From the NCBI GenBank assembly GCA_017616895.1, contig JAFZXE010000014.1:1-58139 (forward strand): a DNA stretch of 58,139 nt, read 5' to 3'. Source of the stretch: Bacteroidales bacterium (GTDB taxonomy: Bacteria > Bacteroidota > Bacteroidia > Bacteroidales > P3). Every line of letters begins with the position of its first letter. Within the stretch, counting starts at the first letter, position 1. Positions 24,146 through 34,600 of this stretch are shown one piece after another. The position numbers and the translations under genes were made by a program. The notes under the pieces were generated by a model. That model made no database searches and was not told where the DNA came from. It was given only the letters and a program-made list of their open reading frames with translations.

Positions 24146-26215
24146 TCAATGCTTTCGGGACTGTATTCTTGCCACTATGTCATTTAGGCATTTCAGTCTC
24201 ACTTTGATTTTTCCGATGTCCGACGATTCGTCACGAGGAATAAAGTAGGTTGTCATAATCCCACCGGAATCCAAATCAAAGTAGTTCTGCTCAAAATGGC
24301 CGTCAATATGGGGCTCCGTCTGCAACATGATGTCACGCATATATTGATTTGTACTTAAGGTGACGGTTAGAGTGTCGTTTTTGATGCTTTGAATTAGTTT
24401 GTATTCGGGCTTGCTCAGTTTCAAGTCTTTGGGGGATGTTTTGTAATAATTTGTCCAATAATCCAGGTCGGCATTTTCGTCGAAGAGGGCTTGAGCGCGG
24501 TAGTGGAGGGCTTTCCAGTTGCCGTAGTAGTCGATGCTGCTCCACGAAGCGACGGGCCAGCAGTCGTTGAGTTGCCAGTAGAGGGTGCCCATGCAATGGG
24601 GCTGAGCCGACAGATGTTGGAGTATGGCGTAGCCGGTGCCCCAAGCCTGAAGGAGCTGGCTGAGGTAGCAGTAGTCTTCGAGCGAGAGGGAGTGGCTGTC
24701 GATACCGTAGTACTGCATCATGGCTCGGTCTATTATCTCGCGACCACGCGGGTGTTTCTGATGGCTGCGCATCGTAGGCGAGTCGATGTTGCGCTCGTTA
24801 GCGGAACAGAATCGGCACACAGAGCTCCAGTCGGGATAACTCTGGAATCCGTATTCGCTCATGAAACGACCGGTCTTTGCTTTGTAGGTCTCAAAGGGTT
24901 CTAGGCCCCACCAAACGCCCCAGTAGTGGGAGTCGCCGTGGGTAGTGCACTCGGGGTGGCCCCAGCCGAAGAGAGGCGAAGTGGTGATGTAAGGCCTGTG
25001 CAGAGGATCGCAATCGCTGACAGCCTTAGCCAGGATGCTGGACTGGCTGCTGTTGCTGCGGGGGCCTTGGTATCCGAATATGGTGTCCATAGCGTGTTCC
25101 AGCCGTTTACGCTGTGAAGGCGTCCAGTTGTACACGCCTTGCCAACCCCAGTCTTCCCATCCGTTCTTCACCTCGTTGTTGCCGCACCACACCACCACAC
25201 ACGGATGTTTAGCAATCCTTGTCACGTTCTCGTATGCCTCGCGTTTTATACTTTCGAGCATCTTGGGGTTGTCTGGATATAGCATTGTGCTGAAGTTAAA
25301 GTCTTGCCACACCATGATACCAAGCGAGTCGCAAAGGTCGTAGAAGTAGTCGTGCTCGTATATGCCGCCGCCCCAAACCCGTATCATGTTGAAGTGGGCC
25401 TCCTTTGCGGAGCAGAGCAGGTAGCGGTAGCGATCTTTGAACTCGTCGTTCATGGATGGGAAGGAGTGAGCGGGAATCCAGTTGGCGCCTTTCATGAATA
25501 GGGGCTTGCCGTCGCGATAGAAAGTGAACGAACGACCGATGGAATCGTCCACCTGACGCAACTCCACGTTCCACGACTGTTTGTTGTCCGATGATTGCGG
25601 ACAGATGGCAGCGGGGCGATGGTTGCACACATAAACGGGTTTCCATATTCCGCAGGTGGTCAGTTTCGGTCCCCAATCCCAGCCCTGCTGATAGGGAGCG
25701 ATGCGGGTGAAGGCGCGTCGGTCGGGTAGGGGTATGCCGTATTCTTGCTCAAGGACAGAGTCGTAGAGGGGATAGAACTGCACCATGATGTCGTTGCAGA
25801 ACGCCGGAAGAGGGAACACGTAGCTTACGAACATGTTGTCGGCCTCGTGCGACACCACATGTTTGGCGTTACGGATGTCGTCGTAGAACACTAGGTCGGC
25901 TCGCCCTGCCAGCCCCTCGAACACGATCCATAGAGAGTCACCTTTGGGCATGACGGTTCTGTCGAGATGACAGGTGTAAGTCCACTTGCATTGCGACACC
26001 CACTGGACGGAGTCTTCGTTAGTCCCGATAAAGGGGTCTTCAATCAGAGAGTTGGCCATAAGGTCGGTATGGATGAAGCCCGGGACGGAAGCGGGGTATT
26101 CGACACCGCCGTAGTCAAACAGCCATACGGAGAGTTCGACAGATGTGTCGTTTGTGTTGCGAGAACAACCGAAAAGGAGTGAAACAAGGAATGTGAGTAA
26201 TATGTTCCGTTTCAT
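24146..26215 (-). CDS. GH2 beta-mannosidase-like lipoprotein lacking the middle Ig domain
   Basis: 689 aa from ATG 26215, which overlaps the rsmG stop by 4 nt. Lipoprotein signal (MKRNILLTFLVSLLFGC). The sugar-binding domain (about 25-197) has VPGFIHTDLMANSLIEDPF and APYQQGWDWGPKLTTCGIW, typical of beta-mannosidases. The (beta/alpha)8 barrel has MKGANWIPAHSFP, IRVWGGGIYEHDYFYDLCD, acid/base Glu348 in WCGNNEVKNGW, nucleophile Glu454 in RFMSEYGFQSYP, and LYWQLNDCWPVASWSSIDYYG. Between TTCGIWKPVYV and SFTFYRDGKPLF only about 30 residues remain where the family usually has a domain of about 100. Expected reaction: release of terminal beta-mannose from mannan or N-glycan fragments at the outer surface or periplasm. 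Confidence 0.9.
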   Translation of the reverse strand: MKRNILLTFLVSLLFGCSRNTNDTSVELSVWLFDYGGVEYPASVPGFIHTDLMANSLIEDPFIGTNEDSVQWVSQCKWTYTCHLDRTVMPKGDSLWIVFEGLAGRADLVFYDDIRNAKHVVSHEADNMFVSYVFPLPAFCNDIMVQFYPLYDSVLEQEYGIPLPDRRAFTRIAPYQQGWDWGPKLTTCGIWKPVYVCNHRPAAICPQSSDNKQSWNVELRQVDDSIGRSFTFYRDGKPLFMKGANWIPAHSFPSMNDEFKDRYRYLLCSAKEAHFNMIRVWGGGIYEHDYFYDLCDSLGIMVWQDFNFSTMLYPDNPKMLESIKREAYENVTRIAKHPCVVVWCGNNEVKNGWEDWGWQGVYNWTPSQRKRLEHAMDTIFGYQGPRSNSSQSSILAKAVSDCDPLHRPYITTSPLFGWGHPECTTHGDSHYWGVWWGLEPFETYKAKTGRFMSEYGFQSYPDWSSVCRFCSANERNIDSPTMRSHQKHPRGREIIDRAMMQYYGIDSHSLSLEDYCYLSQLLQAWGTGYAILQHLSAQPHCMGTLYWQLNDCWPVASWSSIDYYGNWKALHYRAQALFDENADLDYWTNYYKTSPKDLKLSKPEYKLIQSIKNDTLTVTLSTNQYMRDIMLQTEPHIDGHFEQNYFDLDSGGIMTTYFIPRDESSDIGKIKVRLKCLNDIVARIQSRKH

Positions 26216-26835
26216 TTGAATGGCAGATATATCACTTTTTTCGTCTCGAACCACTCGCCCTCGAACCACTCAGAGATGTCCCATGTCTGCACTTTCTTCC
26301 TGAAGGGTTGCAACTCTTCGGAAAGGTCGCCGCCTTTCAAATACAGGATACCGTTGCGCAGCTTGTGGTACTGGGTAGGCGAGATTTTTCCGCGGACCCA
26401 CCCGGTAAACTCGCTCAGCGTCGTTACGGCACGAGACACGATGAAGTCGTATTCGCCATGTATCTGTTCTGCACGAATCTGCTCGGCACGGCAGTTTTTC
26501 AGGTCGAGTTTTTCTATAACGTCCTGTACGACCTTTATCTTTTTACCGATGGAATCAACCAAATGGAACTGTGCGTCGGGAAACATAATTGCTAGCGGAA
26601 TGCCTGGGAAACCGCCTCCGGTGCCAACATCGAGAATCTCGGCCATGGATTTGAACGGCTGCACCTTTGCTATCGCCAACGAGTGCAGGACATGGTGCTC
26701 GTAGAAGTTCTCCATGTCCTTGCGAGATATGAGGTTTATCTTCGAGTTCCAATCCTCATACAGCGGTCCCATGGCCGCGAACTGCTCACGCTGGTTAGGC
26801 GTCAGCTCAGGAAAATATTTGATGATTAAATCCAA
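26212..26835 (-). CDS. rsmG: 16S rRNA (guanine527-N7)-methyltransferase RsmG
   Basis: 207 aa. It starts with TTG at 26835; MDLIIKYFPELTPNQREQFA is the typical Bacteroidetes N-terminus and no ATG lies nearby in frame. The SAM-binding motif is ILDVGTGGGFPGIPLAIMFP; NLISRKD and LYLKGGDL are family motifs. It methylates G527 of 16S rRNA in the cytosol. Two 15-nt tandem duplications are visible in the protein: AEQIR-AEQIH in the middle and EWFEG-EWFET near the C-terminus. It sits between a small secreted-protein gene (43 nt upstream) and the beta-mannosidase gene (4-nt overlap). Confidence 0.95.
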   Translation of the reverse strand: MDLIIKYFPELTPNQREQFAAMGPLYEDWNSKINLISRKDMENFYEHHVLHSLAIAKVQPFKSMAEILDVGTGGGFPGIPLAIMFPDAQFHLVDSIGKKIKVVQDVIEKLDLKNCRAEQIRAEQIHGEYDFIVSRAVTTLSEFTGWVRGKISPTQYHKLRNGILYLKGGDLSEELQPFRKKVQTWDISEWFEGEWFETKKVIYLPFK

Positions 26836-26878
26836 CTTTTTTGAGGTGTGAAATGGTGAATGACGGCAGGGTAACGGC

Positions 26879-27274
26879 TCACTGTCCGGTCTTTGTGATA
26901 CGATACCTTGTCTGTAGGTCTTGGTAGTTGTAGAGCTTTAGATAGTAAACTCCAGCAGGGAAGGGCTCCATGTCCAGACGGTACTCCACCGTGTTCCAAG
27001 TTCCCCGAGCAATCGGCTTTTCGTCGCGGTTCAGAAGTTCGTAATAAATCACATCGTTGCTTTGCTCGCGGCGCAAGCGTAGGTGGTTCTTCTTGGCATT
27101 GGGGCGTATTACAATATGCTCGCCCAGCGACGGCATGTCTCGCACCATCAACTGCTCGACTGCGTAGTTGTTGGATTTCTTATCGCGCTCAGGATGTCCA
27201 TCGCTTTGAGCGCTGGCGCAACCGGCAGCAATGAGCAATGCCAAGGCGGCTATCAGTAAATTAAACTGTTTCAT
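26879..27274 (-). CDS. Small exported protein with sorting-domain-like C-terminus
   Basis: 131 aa from ATG 27274 (an in-frame TTG lies three codons upstream at 27283). The signal sequence MKQFNLLIAALALLIAAGC could be a lipoprotein (AAGC) or a type I signal peptide (ASA-QS). The C-terminal half is a beta-sandwich-like segment with VIYYELLNRDEKPIARGTW, then FPAGVYYLKLYNYQDLQTRY, resembling the last strands of T9SS type A sorting domains (AGVYYLKL) but ending in ITKTGQ. Function unknown. First gene of the rsmG/GH2 unit. Confidence 0.7.
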   Translation of the reverse strand: MKQFNLLIAALALLIAAGCASAQSDGHPERDKKSNNYAVEQLMVRDMPSLGEHIVIRPNAKKNHLRLRREQSNDVIYYELLNRDEKPIARGTWNTVEYRLDMEPFPAGVYYLKLYNYQDLQTRYRITKTGQ

Positions 27275-27290
27275 GTTTTTCAATTTAATT

Positions 27291-27299
27291 GCAAATATA
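27291..27299 (-). promoter_or_regulatory. Promoter -7 box for the small exported protein - rsmG - GH2 unit
   Basis: Minus-strand TATATTTGC (27299-27291); predicted leader about 13 nt to ATG 27274. Confidence 0.6.
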
Positions 27300-27333
27300 C
27301 TGATTTAGTACAAAAAAGCAATACTATTCTTGC

Positions 27334-27363
27334 AAAAAAAAGGTTGACCACACGGGTCAACCC
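27334..27363 (-). terminator. Terminator of rpoD
   Basis: Minus-strand GGTTGACC / GGTCAACC stem (27362-27355, 27349-27342) followed by a run of seven to eight T residues (27341-27334). It lies just upstream of the next promoter. Confidence 0.9.
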
Positions 27364-27390
27364 ATTCTTGTATGTGATAATGAATGTTGA

Positions 27391-27425
27391 AATTCAAATT
27401 TCAGAATTCACAATTCGGAATTACA
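27391..27425. repeat. Heptamer repeat at the rpoD stop codon
   Basis: Five heptamers: AATTCAA, ATTTCAG, AATTCAC, AATTCGG, AATTACA. The last contains the rpoD stop (27421-27423). Confidence 0.75.
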
Positions 27426-28281
27426 GATATGCTATTAGGTGCTTGCTCTTTGAACTATTCTTCAACCTTTTCAGACCTTTCTCTTTTATTTGTCTCACCC
27501 TTTCTCTCGTCAGGTTGAACTTCATAGCAATCTCGTCAAGACTCAATTGGTGAGGCATGCCGATTCCGAAATACATCTTGATTACTTCACGCTCGTATTC
27601 GGTCAGGGTGGATAGAGAACGCTCTATTTCCAACGAAAGAGACTCTTTCATCAACGCATCGTCTGTCGGAGGGGTGTCTTCGTTCGGCAGCACATCGACG
27701 AAATTAGTGTCTTCATCGGCCACCAGGGGTGCATCGATTGAGATGTGACGGCCCGAAATACCCAGAATGCTCTTGATTTTGTCTTCCGGAAGGTCAACAC
27801 GCTCGGCCAATTCCTCCTCTGACGGCGGACGTTCCAACTCCTGCTCAAGTCTCGACTGCTCTTTCTTTATCTTGTTCAGTGCACCAAGTTGGTTGGCCGG
27901 CAGACGCACTATCCTAGAGTTTTCCGCAATGGCCTGTAATATTGACTGACGAATCCACCACACAGCATAAGAGATGAATTTGAAGCCTCGGGTTTCATCA
28001 AAACGTTTTGCGGCTTTTATCAGACCCACGTTGCCTTCGTTTATCAAGTCGGGCAGGCTCAAACCTTGGTTTTGGTACTGCTTTGCCACAGACACTACGA
28101 ATCTCAAATTGGCACGTGTCAGCTTGTCAAGTGCTGCCTGGTCACCGTTCTTTATGCGCTGAGCCAGCTGCACCTCCTCCTCGGGAGTCAACAACTCTTC
28201 GCTGCAGATGTCTTGCAGGTATTTATCCAACGACTTGATGTCGCGGTTAGTAATCGAATGGGTAATTTTTAATTGTCTCAT
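27421..28281 (-). CDS. rpoD: Primary sigma factor, Bacteroidetes RpoD
   Basis: 286 aa, the short form normal for Bacteroidetes; region 1.1 is absent. [20 protein letters not shown] is the conserved N-terminus. Region 2 has [39 protein letters not shown] and [20 protein letters not shown] (2.3-2.4, -7 box recognition). Region 3 has [16 protein letters not shown], and region 4.2 has [20 protein letters not shown]. It recognises the TAnnTTTG/TTG promoters found throughout this window. Its own promoter is not obvious. A strong terminator follows. Confidence 0.97.
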   Translation of the reverse strand: MRQLKITHSITNRDIKSLDKYLQDICSEELLTPEEEVQLAQRIKNGDQAALDKLTRANLRFVVSVAKQYQNQGLSLPDLINEGNVGLIKAAKRFDETRGFKFISYAVWWIRQSILQAIAENSRIVRLPANQLGALNKIKKEQSRLEQELERPPSEEELAERVDLPEDKIKSILGISGRHISIDAPLVADEDTNFVDVLPNEDTPPTDDALMKESLSLEIERSLSTLTEYEREVIKMYFGIGMPHQLSLDEIAMKFNLTRERVRQIKEKGLKRLKNSSKSKHLIAYL

Positions 28282-28457
28282 CGTACTATTTTAGTTCTTA
28301 AATTCTCTTAACGGCAAAAACCCAAAAATGTTACATTTTCTAATGTTAAAACTCCAATGGACTTGTAATTGCCTTTTTAAAAGAGGTGTGCTTGATGATT
28401 TGCTGTGTAAAACGGTTGGAGAATTATGGTGTCTGGCCAGATGTTTTTGAGGAAAAG

Positions 28458-28501
28458 GTCTGAGTCAAGTCTGTATCATCTCTGTATGAGGTCTGTGTTT
28501 T
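28458..28501. repeat. Degenerate 11-nt tandem repeat (four units)
   Basis: GTCTGAGTCAA, GTCTGTATCAT, CTCTGTATGAG, GTCTGTGTTTT in constant 11-nt phase. Unlike the heptamers it is upstream of two genes, not at a stop codon. Confidence 0.7.
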
Positions 28502-28560
28502 TTATAATTGGTGTTGTACCTGCAAGTTGAATTTGAGGAGAAGGGAAAAAATAGAAACTC

Positions 28561-28591
28561 TTGCAGTTGTTGAATGTTTTTCGTAATTTTG
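28561..28591 (+). promoter_or_regulatory. Promoter of the C10 protease gene
   Basis: TTG 28561-28563, 20-nt spacer, TAATTTTG 28584-28591. Leader about 67 nt to ATG 28663. Confidence 0.7.
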
Positions 28592-28662
28592 CAAATCTAT
28601 TTGCCAGTAATCTTGATGTTGTGTGGTAAGTGATTGATAGTTTGTAAATTAAACCATAGATT

Positions 28663-31600
28663 ATGATAAAAAAAGTATTTCTTTTCATTGCTGTCATGTT
28701 AACGTGGGTTGGGATTTATGCCAATCCGGTTGATTCGGGACGCGCACTTGAGGTTGCCAAGACTTTTTGGCAGAAGCAGGCCGGTGTGGTTGAAACTCCC
28801 AGGTTCTTGGAATGTGGCGCCGAGCTTGGATTGGACGGTGTTTACATTTTCAACCTTGCCGATGGGGATGGATTCGTGATAGTGAGTGGTGACGACATTG
28901 CCCAACCGATTCTTGGCTTCTCCACCGAGACGGGCTTCTCCGCTTCACAGTTGCCCGACCATATACGTGGCTGGTTGGAACATTATATCGAGGAGATTAA
29001 AGTGGCTAACCGTATGGGTATGGTGCAAAGCTTGAAAGTGCAAAATGCGTGGGCTGAACTGGAAGGGCAAGTGACGCCTGCGCCGAAAGCTCCAGGTGCC
29101 AAAGTGGTTAACCAGCTGATGCATACGCAGTGGAACCAGAGTTCGCCATACAACGACCAGTGCCCGGTGGATACCGGTGGGCGCGCTGTTTCGGGCTGTG
29201 TGGCCACCGCCATGGCTCAGATAATGCGCTATTGGGCTTGGCCTCCCACCGGCACTGGCAGCCACAGCTACACCTGCTCCACCCTATACGAGCCACGCAC
29301 TCTCAGTGTCGATTTCTCGGCGGCCACTTACGATTGGGACAATATGCCTGCCGGCGGAAGGGGGATTTATTTCTGGAGCGACGAGGAGAAAGCTGCCGTG
29401 GCGCAACTGGTCTATCATTGCGGCGTGGCAGTCAACATGGGCTACACTCGCAAAGAGTCGGGCGCAGGAATGGGCTATGTGGCGACGGCGTTGCGCGACT
29501 ATTTTAGCTATACCTCCAACATAAGGATTGTAAGCCGCAGCAGCTACAGCGACGCCGACTGGATAGCGCTGATGAAACATGAGCTCGACTCGATTCGTCC
29601 TGTGAACTACAGCGGCTCTTCGTCCGACGGCAGCGGCGGCCACTCGTTCATAGTCGATGGTTACAACGACGATGACTATTTCCACATCAACTGGGGTTGG
29701 GGCGGCTACTGCGACGGCTGGTATGAACTTTCCAACCTTGTGACTGGCAGTGGCGGCATCGGCGGCGGCTCCTACGATTTCTCATACCGTCAGGGCGCTA
29801 TCATCGGCATCGAATCGCCCTCCCTCGAACCTGCTACCATTGTCGTTGAACCGTTGAGCCTTGCGGTAAACGATACCTTCTCGGTGAGCGACACCGTGGC
29901 ATACGGCGAATACATACGTGGCTTCTGCGCCATACGTAATTTCGGCGACGACGAGTTTGTCGGGCACTACGGGGTCGGCGCCTATCGTAACGACACCCTC
30001 ATCAGCGTGTTGAAAGACGTAGAGTCCTCCTTGCAACCGATGTATTACAACTATTTCTCAATTAACACCCGGGCAACCAACCCCCTGCTTCCCGGCGACT
30101 ATGTGGTCAAAGCTATCAAGAGCGCCGACGGCGTAAACTGGGAGACCATCGACCTCGCCTACGACTGCGAGTCGTCGCTTCCCCTCCATATATATGCCGG
30201 CGAGTACTACGGCGCGACTCTGGTGACCTACGACACCTTCGCCCTCGTGAGCGACACCGTGACCTACGACACCTACATACGCGGCCTCTGCCGCATCCAC
30301 AACTATAGCGACGACGCCTACACTGCCCACTATGGCATCGGCGCCTACCGCAACGACACCCTTATCAGTGTTATGCACGATTACACCGACGCCATAAGTT
30401 CTGGCGGCGACAAGTATCTGTACATAAGCACCAGAGCCACCGCCCCGCTGATACCGGGCGACTATCTCGTCAAGCCTATTATGAGCGCCGACGGCAGCAA
30501 CTGGCAGCCAATCACGCTCACACACGGCAACATCCAATCCTCGCTTCCTCTAAACATTCAGCCGTCCGAATTCTACGGAGAGTCACTGGTCGTCTATGAC
30601 ACTTTTTCGGTGGCCGATACCGTGACCTACGGTGAATACATTACCGGCATTTGCTGTCTCCGTAACGTTGGCGAAGCCGCCTATACGGGATACTATGGCG
30701 TGGCAGCTTTCCGCAACGACACCTTGGTTGGAGTGTTGAAAGAATATTCTGGAACCATTAATGTGGGTTACCGCACATACATTTATATTAATAAGAAAGC
30801 CGTGAACCCTCTGAGCCCTGGCGATTACTCGGTCAAACCCGTGAAGAGCGACGACGGAGAGACGTGGCAGGTTATAACCCGTGCCTACGAGGGGCTTGCC
30901 ACCGCTTTGCCGCTGCACATCGATTCGTCGGAATACGATGGCGTGAGTTCGTTCGCCATGAAGGTTTATTCCACTTTTGAGGTGGCGGAATCAACGGCGT
31001 ACGGCGATGTGATAACGGGTTCTGCATACGTGCTGAACGCTGACGAGAGTCCGTTTGAGGGATTTTTAGGAGTTGGTGCCTATCGCAACGGAGAGCGTGT
31101 GGCATTATTATCGATCAAAAGTACGACCTTGCGGTCACGGGTATATACGCCAATAACAATCAGCGCACTGGCGATTGGTGCCTTAACTCCAGGTGACTAT
31201 ACTGCAAAAATCATATATGGTCAGGACGGAGTGAATTGGCGCGAAGTAACAGTGGCTTACAATGGCGAACCAACCAGTGTCGATTTCACTATCACGGCTT
31301 CGGGCGAGGTGGACACTCCTGTAGTCAGCCTCTGTGTTTACAGCGATTTGACCATAAGCTCTCCGACGGCTAGGGATTCCAACATCTCAGGCCAATGCTG
31401 CATATTGAATCGCAGTATCGACACCTATAACGGCTATCTCGGCATCGGGGCCTACAATGGCGAAGATTTCGTCAAGATGATGTCGTGCGGAACATACTCC
31501 TTTGACCGAAACTACTACCGCTGCACTTATCCGTCGTTGACGGCACAAGACCCGCTGACCCCTGGCATCTACACTGCAAAGGCTATGTACAGCCTCGACG

Positions 31601-34600
31601 GCATCAACTGGACTCCTATCACCACAGGGTGCTACACCTCTTCTGTCGTGGAGGTCGATTTCAATATCACCGAAAACGGCATGTTTGACCAGACACAGCT
31701 GGCTCTCTTCAATTCGTTCACGGTGAGCCCGTCGGTTGAATATGAGTCGAATATCGAAGGCGCTTGCACCATAACCAACATGGGTGGTGCCACATGGCAC
31801 GGCTACACAGGTGTGGCCGCCTATCAGGGCAACACTTTCGTGACCATGCTGGCACAGACGCAAGACAGTGTGCCTAACATGTCGCCGATAACCATAGCGA
31901 TAAGCAAAAGCGCCACGTCACCACTGCTGCCTGGGGTTTATACCGCCAAGGCTGTCTATAGCGCCGACGGCGCAAACTGGACGGTGATTGGCGAAAGTGC
32001 CAACGGCTGTCCGACTGAGGTTGAGTTTACCATAACGAAATACAACCTGCAAACAACTGCTCCGTTCTCCATTGCCTCCGCCACTCCGTATGGCGGCACC
32101 CTGACGGGTAACTGCGCAATAGTGAACAGCGGCAACGGTCGCTTCGCCGGCCACCTTGCAGTGGCTGCCTATCAAGGTTCAACACGGGTGGCCATGCTTG
32201 CGCAGGAAGAGGGAACGCTCGACATCTCTATGTCGCAAAGCCTCTATGTGAACTATCCTACCGTTGCCACCCTCACCCCCGGCAACTATACCACCAAGGC
32301 TCTATATAGCGCCGACGGCACCAACTGGACGGCTATAACCACTTCCGCCGTCGGTGGTGCAACGGAAGTTCCATTCACCATATCAGAGGCACTACCTACT
32401 AACGGCGACACCAGTGCGTCGGCATGCACTTCGTTCACATGGGCACTCAACGATGCAACTTACACCGAGAGTGGCGTCTATTTTGACACCATCCCACACG
32501 GCAACCACCTTGGCGGCGACAGTATCGTTACATTGAATCTGACTATCAATGAGAAGCCTACGGTCACCATCGACGGTCCGACGGATATCTATACTGGACG
32601 TACTGCCGCGCTCACGGCTCAGGGTGCTTTGTCTTACGTGTGGAACACAGGCCTTGAGGGTGCGGTTCTGACCGTTACACCCTCCGTCACCACAACCTAT
32701 AGTGTTGTGGGACGCGACATCAACGGCTGTGAAGACTCGGCGTCCCATACAATCAATGTCACAGGCCCTCCGGCTACACACAGCGATATATTAGATACTG
32801 CATGCGATAGTTTCTTATGGACACTCAACGGTGAGACATACACAGAGTCGGGCAGCTATGACTACACAATCACTGGCGGCAACCACATAGGCGGTGACAG
32901 CATCATCACCCTCCACCTTGTAGTCAACACCAGCCCTGTCATCCTCGTCACAGGCGACACCAATGTCTATTTAGGACACTCCACTACGTTGACCGCCAGC
33001 GGAGCGATGTCTTATGTTTGGTCGTTAGGCGGAAACGAGGTCTCTCATAGCAACCCATATACCATCGACTCTATCACCGACGAGGTGACCTATACTGTTG
33101 TTGGTACTTCAGTCAATCGATGCACCGGCTCGGCCTCGGTGACTGTTCATCCGATGCCGATACCGACAACTTATGGCGATACCACTGCCGTCGCTTGCGA
33201 TAGTTTCACATGGCTCCGCAACAGTGCGACATATACAGAAAACGGCACTCACGAATATACGATTCCTGGCGGCAACTATCTGGGTGGCGACAGCGTCATC
33301 ACGCTCAACCTCACTATCAACCATAGTTCAACCGCTTCGTTGACGGTTGATACCTGTGAGCTCTACGAATGGAACTCCACCGTTTACACCTCCGACACGA
33401 CGGCTGTCTTTGTGACCACCAATGCTGCGGGCTGCGACAGCACCGTTACCCTGCACCTCACCGTCAATCACGCCTCCTTCGGTATAGAGACGGTCGAGGC
33501 TTGCGAGAGTTACGTCTGGCACGGTAACACCTATACGGCGAATAACAATTCCGCCACCTTCGTCACCACCAATGCCGCAGGATGCGACTCCACGGTTACG
33601 CTTCATCTTACCATCTCTTTGCCCGACACCACTTTTGTCACCGACTCAGTCCATTCCGGTCAGCCTTACTCTGGCTACGGCTTCAGTGTGTCGTCCGTCC
33701 AGACCCATGCCGCCCAGCCTGGCGACATCATCACGTTGAGCGAAAGCTATGCCACCTCCGCCGTTTGCGACAGCGTGGTTATACTGAACCTCTATGTCAT
33801 GGAGCCTCTGCCGGTGCCTGTCTATTATTCCGACACAACTGCCTCGGTCTGCGACTCCTTCACATGGTACGGCACGACCTATACCGAATCCGCCGAGCCT
33901 GAGCATCTCCTCACCGCCTCCGACGGCTTCGACAGCATCGTCACCCTCCATCTCACCGTCCGCCACAGCACTTACGCTGTCGATAGTGACACTGCTTGCG
34001 ACAGTTACGTCTGGACGAGGGGCGACGGCATGACCTACACCGCCACTACCAATGAGCCTGTGTTCGTCACCGAGAACGCCGCAGGCTGTGACTCTACCGT
34101 CACACTCAACCTCATAGTCAACTACAGCACACGCAGTATCGCTCGCGTGGACACCTGTGACTCGTATGTGTGGATGGGTGTGACCTATACCTCCGACACA
34201 ACGGCCGTCCGCATGTACACCAACGCCGCTGGATGCGACAGCACGGCCACACTTCAGCTTACCGTCCGTCGCAGCACCGCCGGAAGTCTTGACGTAGAGG
34301 CCTGCGAAAGCTATGTCTGGCACAGAATCACCTACACCTCCGACGCCACGGCTACCTACACCGCCGTCAACGAAGCGGGCTGCGACAGCGTCATCACGCT
34401 CTATCTTACCATCTCTATGCCCGACACAACTTTTGTCACTGACTCGGTCCATTCTGGTCAGCCTTACTCTGGCTATGGCTTCAATGTGCCGGCCAGCCAG
34501 ACCCGTGCCGCCCAGCCTGGCGGCATCATCACGTTGACCGAAAGCTATGCCACCACCGCCGTTTGCGACAGCGTGGTCAACCTGAGCCTCTATGTCATGG

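Larger units (their letters stand above)
28282..28662. other. Divergent intergenic region rpoD / C10 protease gene
   Basis: 381 bp. It holds an 11-nt repeat, 28458-28501 (GTCTGAGTCAA, GTCTGTATCAT, CTCTGTATGAG, GTCTGTGTTTT), and the promoter of the gene at 28663. I see no clear -7 box for rpoD and no gene. Confidence 0.7.
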
